This document shows positions 22,976-33,849 of a stretch of DNA of 64,000 bases, piece by piece. The notes beneath the pieces were generated by a model. It worked only from the letters and a program-made list of their open reading frames with translations, was not told the DNA's origin and did not search any database. Every line of letters begins with the position of its first letter. Position 1 is the stretch's first letter. The position numbers and the translations under genes were made by a program. The DNA comes from Alopecurus myosuroides (Eukaryota; Streptophyta; Magnoliopsida; Poales; Poaceae): positions 54,524,292 through 54,588,291 of the forward strand of contig CM054060.1 in the NCBI GenBank assembly GCA_028641055.1, written 5' to 3'.

Positions 22976-23771
22976 TGTTCGTAGATTATAGATCAGCTAC
23001 GTCCCTTTTATGCTTAGAATAATTCTATTGTAAACATTATTTACATCATCAAACAAAGTCGTATTTGCTCAATTCATGAGTTCTTGTACTTTTTTTTTTC
23101 TATTTCCTTATGATTTATCAATTCCGTCAATGTTAACCCAAATTTGCACAAAAGTGGTCATGGTTAGATATGATAAGTTACCGTCTTTAGACGAGAACAT
23201 ACATGCTAAGTTATTTTCTATTTTTTCTTTAAGCATTATCATCGCTTCTGTGTTGGGTCGCCAAATGAGGTGTTTCTAGCAACTAAATCCATCTCACGCT
23301 TTTGAGACAAGAAATATATTATCTTGTTACCTGACGTTATGAAATCCATCTAATGGTTTTGCTAAACACTAATAAAGGCCAAGGCATAGAAGCCAGAGAG
23401 ATCAAAGACAAATAAAAGCAACTGTATATTTACCTAATCTTGCAAGTTCCTCGCAAAAGTAGTCAATTTGAAAGGGTGTTCATTAAAACATTACATTCTG
23501 CTCACAACATTGATTGCCATATAGATAATGCAATGTTTCCTACTTTACATTGCGTGAAAGCTATGTTTGGTTGGTGTCTCATTTGTCTTCATCGTCGCTG
23601 CTCTCTTCATCTGAGAAATGCTCCGGGATGGGGGGACACTCGACTACGTCAAAGTGCGCGTATAGCTTCACCATTTCGAAAATGTGTGTAGCATAGCCGA
23701 CAACTTAGGAGAAGCTTCTCTTTTCTTCGGAAGGACTGCAGGTGGAGGGCAGGCTTGGTTTTCTCATACTA
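22976..23771. other. Intergenic, no gene recognised
   Basis: AT-rich to about 23440. From about 23570 to 23760 the composition becomes GC-richer (CATCGTCGCTGCTCTCTTCA context), but no ORF, domain or repeat boundary can be supported. Confidence 0.35.
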
Positions 23772-24002
23772 CCTCCGTTTCGCAAAAGAAGGCCTATATT
23801 GTTTGCTTTGACCAATATTTTGACCAATAATTAGTCTATTTAAATATATTTTTAACATATAATTAATATCATTGTATTGCTATTCAAAAGTACTTCACTA
23901 TGATTATGAGTTCTACCACATATGTCGCATATTAAATACGTAATACTTGGTCAAAGTGTCGGTCAAACGAAGCGAAATACGCCTTATTTTTTGGAATGGA
24001 GG
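23772..24002. mobile_element. Stowaway-type MITE of about 230 bp
   Basis: TA-flanked ends CCTCCGTTTCGCAAAA and TTTTTTGGAATGGAGG (TA at 23770-23771 and 24003-24004). Inner AAGGCCTATATTG and AATACGCCTTA segments form a second inverted pair, and TTTGACCAA occurs near both ends in opposite orientation. It is a non-coding, mariner-type derivative. Confidence 0.7.
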
Positions 24003-24148
24003 TAGTAATACGCTAGCATAAGGGCCAAAGTGGTTTTGGCACCACCTCAGACAACAGAGCGCGGGGCTTCATCTTGCACGCGACGCCTCACGCATCAGAT
24101 CCGGGATATTGCCCATCTGTCCGGCCCTCCGAGAAATAACTAGGCGAG

Positions 24149-26493
24149 TGATGACCCACAAGTATACGGGATCGCAACAGTCTTCGAGGGAAGTAAGACC
24201 CAAATTTATTGATTCGACAAAAGGGGAGCTAAATAATATTTATAAGCCTTATCAGATGAATTGTCAGTTCAACTGCACCTAGAAATAGACTTGCTCGCAA
24301 CAGTTTACTAGTAGCAACAGTTTTATAGTAGTAGAAGTAGTGAAATAATAGCAGGAATGAAATAAAGAAAGCAGCAGTAATTGTAGTAGACAGCAGGATT
24401 AAAATAATGTAGCCATAGGGATTGATGAACAGGCGTTGCATGGATGATATAATTCATATAATAATCAAGACATGGGCAATTGCAGATAAATAATGATAAA
24501 GCATCCAAGTACTAAGTAACCATAGGCATATGTTCCGTATTTAGTCGTACGTACTTGCAATGAGAAACTTGCACAACATCTTCTGTCCTACCAGCCTGTT
24601 TAGAGCGGAGCCTCAAGGGAAACTACTGGTAATTAAGATTATCCTTTTAATAAAGCACCAGAGAAAACCATTAACACTCCGTCAACACACGTGATCCTCA
24701 CATCACGGCCATGCCCTCCGGTTATCCTAATTGATGTCACTTTGGGGCCTCGGATTCCGGACAACGGTATGTGTATACAACTTGCAGGTAAAATAAAAAA
24801 CAATGATTATCCTCATGAATCAATAACATGTTCATATCTGAAATCATGGCACCTAGGTCCTAGTGACAAGCATTAAGCATAAAAAGTTGCAACAACGATA
24901 GCACTAACATCGGATACTAGGCACCATGCCCTAACAATCTGGCAATTATTACATGAACGATCTCATCCAATCTCTACCATCCCTCTCAGCTTACAGCGAG
25001 GATTGCTCACACATGGATGGGAGGATCATGGATGGTTGATGGAGAGTTGGTGGTGATGACGATGGCGATGATCTCCTCCGAATCCCCGTCACGACAGGGT
25101 GACAGAACATGAATTTTTGATCCCCGAATCGAGTTTCGAGGAGGCGGCGACGCTCGGGTGTGTTTCTCTGAAATATGACAAACCCCCTCACATTTTTTAG
25201 GTTAAAGGGCTTATGTAGTAGAAAGGGGGACACAATGGGGTGGCCGAGGCGGCCACACGACACCATGGCGCGATCTAGGGGGGCGCGCCGCCAGGTGGTG
25301 TGGGCCCCTCGTGGCCCCTCTCCGTCTCGTCTTCTGGCTCTGTGAGTCTTAGGGTAAAATAGGGACTTTGCAATCTTTTCCGTGCATTTTTCTAAAAGTT
25401 GAATTTCTGCACAAAAACGAGACACCAACGTTAGTCCGTGTTAGTTGTATCCAAAACTCACAAGTTAAGAGGAAAAACAATAGCAAAGGTTTTCGGGAAA
25501 GTAGATACGTTTTGGACGTATCAACTCCCCCCAAGCTTAGCTTATTTCTTGTCCTCAAGCAATTCAGTTAACAAGTGAGTGCGATAAAAGAACTTTTACG
25601 AACACATTTGCTTCATATGATGTATATATTCTTACTATATGATCAAGTATTTAGGCAATTCATAATAAGAAGTATGCAAATAAACCACCTAATAGTTATG
25701 CAAACTATGAAGAGATCTAACACACTAATAATAAGCAACATGAAGTATATCTATTTGCAAGATTGCAATGTTCATAATAAGATATGATAAAGTGGTATCT
25801 CACTTGCCCTTAATTGTGGAGCAAAACATAAATGCTAGGGCACCTCTGAAGTTCAAGTGAAGACTAGAAGTAGATGTATCAAATATAAAAGCATCAACGT
25901 TATACCACAATCAACCGTGTTCTGGGACAAGCACATTACACTAAGAATGACAGTTATGCTCTCGAGAAAGTGCTCAAAGAAAAGATGGTGACTCAACAGT
26001 AAAGTAAAAGATTGTCCCTTCGCAGATGGAAGCAGGGATTAGCATGTGCTAGTGCTTTTTATTTTATTTAAAACAGAAGTAAAATAATTTTGGGAGGTGA
26101 TTGTTCATGTCAACGAATGGTAATATAATTCTTGCTCTCTTCCATACTAAAAAACTTGAGAGCGGTTCCGAGTTATTGATATTATGCATTTATAGCATGC
26201 ACTTTTATATAGTATGACACTCCTCCCAGCCTTTGCTTTCACAAACCATGGCTAACTGAATCCTTGGATGCCTTCCAACAATCTCATACCATGGAGGAGT
26301 GCCTATTTATTTGTTTAAATTTTTTTATGTTATAATGGTCTAACCAGCTATTTGCAAAATTAGTGACAAGCAGATGAAGCATGCAAGTCGGGGTACTTAA
26401 TTAGTATGGAAGATAACAAACCCAACTACTACTTCCTCATGAGCTAAACAAGTGTCACAAAATGAGAAGTATTTTGAAGGTTTTAAAGGTAGT
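24149..26493 (-). mobile_element. Athila-like LTR element a: 3' LTR and part of the internal domain
   Basis: On the minus strand the LTR spans 25523 down to 24149 (1,375 bp). It starts TGATACGTCCAAAACGTATC and ends TTGTGGGTCATCA. Next to it, at 25524-25538, lies a polypurine tract (AAGCTTGGGGGGAGT on the minus strand), so this is a 3' LTR and the element extends rightwards. The internal part 25524-26493 is non-coding and matches the pre-PPT region of the other elements. For example, GACACTCCTCCCAGCC and CACAAACCATGGCTAA near 26217-26252 recur at 37927-37962. It is broken at 26494 by another LTR, and its 5' end is not found in the window. Confidence 0.7.
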
Positions 26494-27751
26494 TGATGAC
26501 ATGAGAACACACGCTCGTTGCGAGACCCCAAGAGGAAGGTATGAAGAGTACAACAACAAGTTTTCCCTCGGTACGAAACCAAGCTTTAATCAGACCAGTA
26601 GTAGAAAAAAACACTTATGAAGGTTGATGCAACTGATGTTGCCAGGGCGCACTACCAGGCTCACTAGCAACATGGAATATGCACACAACACAACCAAGAT
26701 ACTTTGCTCCAACGAAACAGTGAGGTTGTCAATCTCACCGGTTTTCCTAACACAAAGGATTAGATGCATAATGTGGAAAATGATGTATGATTGCAGTGAA
26801 TGAAAGGAAAACAGTGTTTGCAGTGGTTGTATTATCAGTGTAAAAGAATGAACCGGGGTCCATAGTTCACTAGTGTTGTCTCTCCAAAACATATAGATAC
26901 CATGCTGGGTAAACAAACTACAGTTGGGAAATTGACAGAAATAAAGGCTGCACCATAGTGCATATGCAAGACACGATTATTACTATGAGATTTATGCGAG
27001 CATTACAACATGATACATAGACCGTAATCCAACTGCATCTATGACTAATAATCCAACCTCAGAACGTAATCCAAGCAGACTTTGGGTATTAAGTTGAAAG
27101 CAACAGATTATTGAATTAAGTAAAGTGCGTAATGTAAACAATAAAATTATCCTTAGAAAAAGCATTGCTGTTTTCTCCCTAATGGCAGCAGCACATCCCC
27201 CATCCGTCACGTTTCTGTCACTCGAGCACAAATGAAAGGGAGGCATGGACCCACTATCGAGTATAAATACTCCCTCTTGGAGTTACAAGCACCAACTTGG
27301 CCAGAGCATCTACTAGTAACGGAGAGCATGCAAGATCATAAATAACATAAACATGATAGATTCATAATCAACTTGGCATAGCATTCAATATTCATCAGAT
27401 CCCGGCAAACACATCATGTAGCATTACAGATAGATGATCTTGATCATGTTAGGTAGCTCACAAGATCTAAACATGGTGGCATAAAGAGGAGAACACAACC
27501 ATCCAGCTACTGCTACGGACCCGTAGTCCAAGGATGAACTACTCACGCATCACTCCGGAGGCAGGCATAGTTATGAAGAGCCCACCGGTGATGATTTCCC
27601 CTCCCGGCAGGGTGCCGCAGAGAGCTTCAGAACCCTCCCAAACTAGGGTTGATGATGATGGCGGCTATGGAACTTTTCGTGGATGGAGGCTCGGGTATTT
27701 AGGGTTTTCCCAAGGAAGACATTATATAGGCGGAAGGGCGATGTCGATGGG
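26494..27751 (-). repeat. Truncated Athila-like LTR b
   Basis: The left edge, TGATGACATGAGAACACACG, corresponds to the 3' terminus of a minus-strand LTR (compare 49034). The interior follows the LTR family closely: CACTAGTG-TTGTCTCTCC at about 26866, the CTCGAGTGACAG phrase inverted at about 27215, and ACGGACCCGTAGTCCA at 27516. The last ~350-400 bp, including the TGATACG start, are missing where the plus element begins at 27752. Confidence 0.7.
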
Positions 27752-28245
27752 TGATACTTCATAAACGTATCCTTAATTTCTGATGTTCAATGTTGTTTCC
27801 ATGTTGTTTCCTACATGTTTGATATACACTTCATGTCATTTTTATCGATTACCAGACTAACCTATTGACAAGATGCCACAGAGCCAGTTTCATGTTTTCT
27901 GCTGTTTTTTAGTTTCAGAAAAGTTGTTCTGGAAATATTCTCGGTATTTGAAAATTCAAAGTCTGGAGGTCCTAGAGTTACCGAGGGTTCCACGAAGTCC
28001 CGAAGAGACCCAGAGGGGGCCACACCATAGGGCGGCGCGCCCCCTGGCCACGTCATGGGGTGACGTGGGGCCCCCAGGCCTCCACCGCCTTTGCCCTTTC
28101 GCCTATTTATACCCCCCCCCCCCCCCCCCCCCCGCGACATATTAACCGTAAAAATATACCACTTCGTCCCGAGAAACACCCGAGGCCGCCGTCATCGTCA
28201 TCCCGAGATCGGGAGGGTTCTAGAGCTCTCCCTGGCACCCTGTCG

Positions 28246-28873
28246 TCAGGGTGGGCATTCGGTCATGACCGAAAATTCGGTCTTTGTATTTCGGTTAATT
28301 TGAAATTCGGTCAGTAAAATATGAGGACCGAAATTTACTCAGAACCTTAAAGGACCGAAAAATTCGGGTAACCGGAATTTCGGTCTCTATTTCGGTCATG
28401 ACCGAATTTGACAAAAGTAGCTAATAGCTCCAAAATAATGATGAAATTAAAAAAAAATGCCAGCACTTCGTCTATAATTTTGACATAGTTGAATCCACAT
28501 ATTTATATCAAGTTGCAGCAGACCATAATTAATATAAAAGCCTCACGGGAGGACATACATGCATACAACACCACACTCTCACAAAAAGGAAAAATACACA
28601 CGTTTAGAGTTTGGACAAGAAAAGGTGAACTGCATCATTGCAAGTTTGCAACCAAGAACGCATGTATTGTTTCCGTCGCCTGCTGGTACCTAAATCGGTC
28701 TCTTCGGTCTATTCGGGTTTCGCCCATGTGTTGCCCGAATTTTTCAACAAATTTCGGTCTATTTAACTCTGCTAACCAAATTTGCATCGGTCCTTTCGGT
28801 TTCGGTCATCTCGGTTTCGGTCTCGGTCTTTTCGGTTTCGGTTTTCGGTCATCGGTTTTTATGCCCACCTTGA
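28246..28873. mobile_element. hAT-type non-autonomous element (628 bp)
   Basis: The 8-bp target duplication CCCTGTCG is exact (28238-28245 and 28874-28881). Terminal inverted repeats are TCAGGGTGGGCAT at the left and the complement of TCAAGGTGGGCAT at the right. TTCGGTC/TTCGGTTT and their complement GACCGAA recur densely near both ends, like subterminal transposase-binding repeats. No transposase is encoded. The interrupted LTR sequence is restored when the element and one duplication are removed. Confidence 0.85.
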
Positions 28874-29613
28874 CCCTGTCGGGAGGGGAGTTCATCATCG
28901 GAGGGGTCTACACAACCATGCCATCCTCCGAAGTGATGCGTGAGTAGTTCATCCCTGGACTACGGGTCCATAGCAGTAGCTAGATGGTTGTTCTCTCCAC
29001 TTTGCACCTCATGTTTAGACTTCGTGAGCTACCTCACATGATCGAGATCATCTTTATGTAATGCTACATGTTGTGTTTGCTGGGATCTGATGAATGTTGA
29101 ATGCTATGTCTTCTGATTATCAATCTATCATGTTATCTTCATGCTTATGTTATTTATGATCTTGCATTCTCTCTGCTACTAGTAGATTATCTGGCCAAGT
29201 AGATGTTAGTAACTCCAAGAGGGAGTATTTATGCTCGATAGTGGGTTCATGCCTCCATTGCATCTGTGCTCGAGTGACAGAAACGTGACGGATGGAGGAT
29301 GTGTTGTTGCCATTAGGGAGAAAACTACGGTGTTTACCTAGTTTACATTGTTTACATTACACACTTTGCTTACTGCGATAATATGTTGCTTCCAACTTAA
29401 TACCCAACATTTGTTCGGATGATATTCGGAGGGTGGATTATTAGACATAGATGCAGTTGGATGACGGTCTATGTATTTTGTTGTAATGCCCACATGAATC
29501 ACGTAGTAATCTTTATATCTTGCAAATGCACTATGGTGCGGCCTTCATTTCTGTCAATTGCCTAGCTGTAATTTTTTCACCACACATGTTATTTATCTTT
29601 CACAGAGGGACAC

Positions 29614-31210
29614 TGATGCTTGCAGAGTTGGTGAAGTTGTTGGAAACCCCAAGAGGAGGGTGTGATGAGCAAGCGGCAAGAATTTACCTTAGTTAAGAAC
29701 CAAGGTTATCAATCAAGTAGGAGGAAGAGGATATCAGGAAGGTTGAAGCCACTAACGATGGTGTTGGCGCTTCACTGGTGTCAGCAACAACGTGGAACCT
29801 GCACACAACACAACCAAAATACTTTGTCCCAACGGTACAGTGAGGTTGTCAATCTCACTGGTCTTGCTGAAAACAAAGATTAGACCTATAGTGTGGAAAA
29901 TGATGTATGATTGCAGTAAGTAAAGAAAAAGTGGGAAATAATTGTGGTTTGTTTAACAGTGTGGAAAAATGGACTGGGGTTCATAGGTTCACTAGTGGTG
30001 TCTCTCCATAAAAGATAGCATGTTGGGTGAACAAATTACAGTTGGGCAATTGACAAATAGAGGTTGCACCGTAGTGCACATATATGACATGAAGACTACT
30101 ATGATATTTAGTGCGGGCATTACAACAATATACATAGACCGACATCCATCTGCATCTATGACTAATAATCCACCCTCGGGTTATCATCCGAACCCCCTTG
30201 GGTATTAATTTGCAAGCAACAAATAACTGCATTAAACAAAGTGTGTAATGTAAGCAATGATTATGCACGCGGGCACTCTCACCGTTGTTTTCTCCCTAAT
30301 GGCAACAACACATCCCCCCTTCATGTTTCTGTCACTCGAGCAAGGTGGTGAGGAGGCATGAACCCACTATCGAGCATAAATACTCCCTCTTGGAGTCACT
30401 AGCAACTACTTGGCCAGAGCAACCACTAGCAACGGAAAGCATGCAAGATCACAAATAGCATATGCAAATAAAGACTATAATCAACTTGGCATAAGTTTAA
30501 TATTCATCGGATCCCAGCAAACACAGCACAAAGTGTTACATAAGATCAATCTCGATCATGATAGGCAGCTTACGAGATCTAAACATGGAGGCATATGAGG
30601 AGAAGACAACCATCTAGCTACAGCTACGAACCCGTAGTCCAAGGATGAAGTACTCATGCATCACTCCGGAGGCAGGCATGATGATGTAGAAGCCTCCAGT
30701 GATGATCTCCTCTCCGGCAGGGCGCCAGAAACAGCTTCAGAACCCCCCCCCCCCCCGATCTAGGGTTGACGGTGACGGCGGCTACGGAACTTTTCGGGGA
30801 TTTTTTATCAGGTGCTTAGGGTTTTCCATCCGGGGGATTATATAGGCGAAAGGGCAAAGGCGGTGGAGCTTTAGGGGCCCCACACCCATAGGTGGTGCGG
30901 CCAGGCGGACCCGCGCCACCCTATGGTGTGGCCCCCTAATGCCCGTCTTCGACTCCTCTTCGGTGTTCTGGATGCTTCCGGGGAAAATAGGCACTTCGGG
31001 ATTTGTGGGGTCCAGTTCCGAGAATGTTTCCAGAACAACTTATCTGAAACCAAAAATAGCAGAAAACAGGGAACTGGCACTTGGCATCTTGTTAATAGGT
31101 TAGTCCCGGAAAACGTATAAAAATGCTATAAATAAGGGAGAAAACAAGTAGCAATTGACATAATATGATCATGGAGCATCAGAAATTATAGATACGTTGG
31201 AGACGTATCA
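29614..31210 (-). mobile_element. Solo LTR (1,597 bp) inserted inside the 5' LTR of element c
   Basis: On the minus strand it starts TGATACGTCTCCAACGTATC (31210 leftwards) and ends GCAAGCATCA (29614). Flanks are GACAC (29609-29613) and TACAC (31211-31215), a 5-bp duplication with one change. Joining the flanks restores the LTR phrase GACACCACTAGTG. There is no internal domain, so unequal recombination between its two LTRs probably removed it. Confidence 0.85.
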
Positions 31211-31608
31211 TACACCACTAGTGAACTGTGGACCCCGGTCCTCATACTAATAATACACACAATGCTTTCACACTGCTTTCATACTGCTGCTACTACTTTC
31301 ATATTGTTTTCCTACTGTTTTCCACACCATATGTTTAACCTCTTTATGTTCAGCAAAACCGGTGAGATTGACAACCTCGTTGCTTCGTTGGTGCAAAGTG
31401 ACTTGATTGTGTTGTGTACATTCCACATTGCTGCTAAACCGGTAGCACGCCTTGCCATCTCAGCTGCATCAAACTTCAAAGATTGCTTGTCCTCCTACTG
31501 GTCAATTCAACCTTGGTTTCTTTTCTGAGGGAAAACTTGCCGCTGCACTCTTCAAAACCTTTCTCTTTGGGTTTACCAATGAGAGCATTAAGGCTCCATC
31601 AAGTTTTC

Positions 31609-31626
31609 TGGCACTGTTTCCGGGGA
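31609..31626 (+). other. Primer binding site of element c
   Basis: TGGCACTGTTTCCGGGGA lies seven bases after the LTR end. It is a slightly mutated form of the tRNA-Asp-complementary PBS typical of the Athila clade. Confidence 0.7.
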
Positions 31627-31794
31627 GGAAGAGAATTTCTGCAAGGGGATTCTCTCACTTCCAATCTCTTTACTTTGTTTTTGTTTTGCTTAGTTTATTT
31701 TATTTTGTCTTGTTTGCTTCTCTTTATCAAAAACAGAAAAAAAAAATGTTCTTATTCTAGCTGTAGTTTTATTCCAGTTTTTAGTCTTGTTAAA

Positions 31795-33239
31795 ATGACT
31801 ACTCCTGAGAACACTAAGTTGTGTGACTTTACTAACACCAACAACAATGATTAAATTAGCACACCTATTGATCCACGTGCTCTTACTGCTGATTTTTATG
31901 AAATAAAGTCTGCCCTATTAGACCTTGTTACGAGAGAGCAATTTTCTGGTGTTAGTACTGATGATGCTGCTGCCCATCTTAATATTTTGGTTGAACTATG
32001 TGAGATATTATTAAACTGAAATTGTTTCCTTTCTCTTTGAGAGGAAGAGCTAAAGAATGGTTGATATCTTTGCCTAGAATTAGTATTGATTCTTGGACTA
32101 AGTGTAAAGATGCTTTCATTGGAAAATATTATCCTCCTGCTAAGATTATATCTTTAAGAAGCAGCATTATGAATTTTAAGCAACTTGAGAATGAGCATGT
32201 TGCTAAAGCTTGGGAAAGAATGAAATATTTAGTAAACAATTGTCCCACTCATGGACTGACTACTTGGATGATAATCCAAACCTTTTTTGCAGGTCTGATT
32301 TTTTCTTCAAGAAACCTTTTGGATTTAGCTACTGGAGGAACTTTTATGTCCATTACCTTGGGGTCAGCAACAAAGCTTCTTGATGATATGATGGTGAATT
32401 ATTCTGAGTGGCACACTGAAAGAGCTACAACTTGTAAGAAGGTCAATTCTGTTGAAGAAACCTCCTCTTTGAGTGATAGACTTGATGCTATTATGTCTAT
32501 GCTTGTGAATGGCCCTGCTCCTATTGATCCAAATAATGTTCCTTTAGCCTCTTTGGTTGCTCAAGAAGAGCATGTTGATGTGAACTTCATTAAAAATAAT
32601 AATTTCAACACCAATGCTTATAAGAATAATTTTGGTAGCAACAATTATAGGCCATATCCTCCCAATAATAGTAATTCCAACAACAACAATAAAAGTGTAC
32701 CCTGTGATCTTGAGAACATGCTTAAGAATTTTATTAGTACACAAACTGCTTTTAATAAATCTGTTGAGGAAAAGTTTGGCAAAATTGATGTTCTTGCTTC
32801 TAAAGTTGATAGCCTTACTCTTGATGTTGATTTTCTGAAACTAAAGGTTATGCCTCGTGATGTTAAAGGAAGTAACACTTTGAATGCTATCCAAATTCGA
32901 ATTGATTATAATGTTAGGATGTTAGCTGAATTGCATGCTAGATGGGAAAGAGAACATGAAATAGCTAGAAAGAAGAATATAGCTAATGTTTGCACCATCA
33001 CCACCACTAGTAAAACTGAAGCTTCTCATGCTAGAAAACCTTCTACTATCAATGGTAAAGTAATTGGTGTTGGAAATACTCCCACTTCTGCTATTAAAAA
33101 TGCAAAACTGCCTGAAACTGCTAAAAATGTTCCTTATAAAAGTGCCAAAAAATTTAAAAATATGGGAGACAATGGTCCCATTACCTTTGATAAAAATGAT
33201 CTTGACTTTGATGATTGCAACATAACTGAAGCGATTTAG
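31795..33239 (+). pseudogene. Athila-type gag (element c), disabled
   Basis: It begins at the ATG at 31795 with MTTPENTKLCDF and meets an in-frame TAA at 31852-31854, where the sister copy has an open frame. A short deletion near 32005 removes about eight codons compared with the copy at 48838. From 32022 the frame is open to TAG at 33237-33239 and contains the retrotransposon gag core: LRGRAKEWLISLPR, KYYPPAKIISLRSSI and IIQTFFAGL. The C-terminal part is Asn/Ser-rich and then coiled-coil-like. I see no CCHC zinc knuckle. The terminal TAG itself appears to replace AAG, because gag and protease are in one frame in the sister element. Confidence 0.8.
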
Positions 33240-33834
33240 TTCTTCCAAAATCTTGCTAGTTTTCCTAACTAGTGCTATGAATATGGCTTTCGCAAAACAT
33301 ATTACAAATCTTCTCATGCAAATTAGAGAGGATGAATTAAGATATGAAGCCTCTATCCCTAGGAAGCTAGATGATGGATGGTAACCAATTATTAAAATGA
33401 AAGTGAATGATTTTTATTTTTATTCTTTATGTGATCTTGGTGCTAGTATCTCTATTATGCCCAAGAAACTTTATGATATTCTTGATTTACCACCATTGGA
33501 ACCTTGTTATTTGGATATTCGTCTTATTGATAATGTTAGAAAGAAACCTTTGGGGAGAGTTGATGATGTTCTTATCATGGTTAATAACAATATTGTCCCC
33601 ATTAATTTTGTTGTCTTGAATATTGAATGCAATGCTTCTTGTCCAATTATTTTGGTAAGACCTTTTCTTAGAACAGTTGGTGCTATTATTGATATGAAAG
33701 AGGGGAATATTAAATTTCGGTTCCCACTCAAGAAAGGTATGGAACACTTTTCTAGAAATATAATTAAGTTTGCTTTTCATTCTATCATTCAAACAAGTTA
33801 CAATTTGGAGGCTTCTTCACTTGAAAATACTTGA
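33240..33834 (+). pseudogene. Retropepsin-like protease domain (element c), disabled
   Basis: The aspartic-protease core is seen from 33397: LCDLGASISIMPKKLYDIL, with DLGAS as the active-site triplet region, then RKKPLGRVDDVLI and MKEGNIKFRFPLKKGMEHF. Upstream, several stops (for example TGGTAACC at about 33378) interrupt the frame. The block ends at TGA near 33832 and is followed directly by a non-coding domain, with no RT. Confidence 0.75.
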
Positions 33835-33849
33835 TTCCACTTTTCTGGG

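Larger units (their letters stand above)
27752..31601 (+). repeat. 5' LTR of element c, split by a hAT MITE and a solo LTR
   Basis: It starts TGATACTTCATAAACGTATC and ends CTCCATCA just before the PBS. Removing the MITE (28246-28873 plus 8-bp duplication) and the solo LTR (29614-31210 plus 5 bp) leaves about 1.6 kb, the normal length of this LTR family. A 22-C run at 28112-28133 replaces a short C tract present in the other copies. Confidence 0.8.

Noticed and set aside
32544..33317. Minus-strand ORFs opposite gag and protease of element c
   Set aside because: They are shadows of AT-rich coding sequence with no family similarity.
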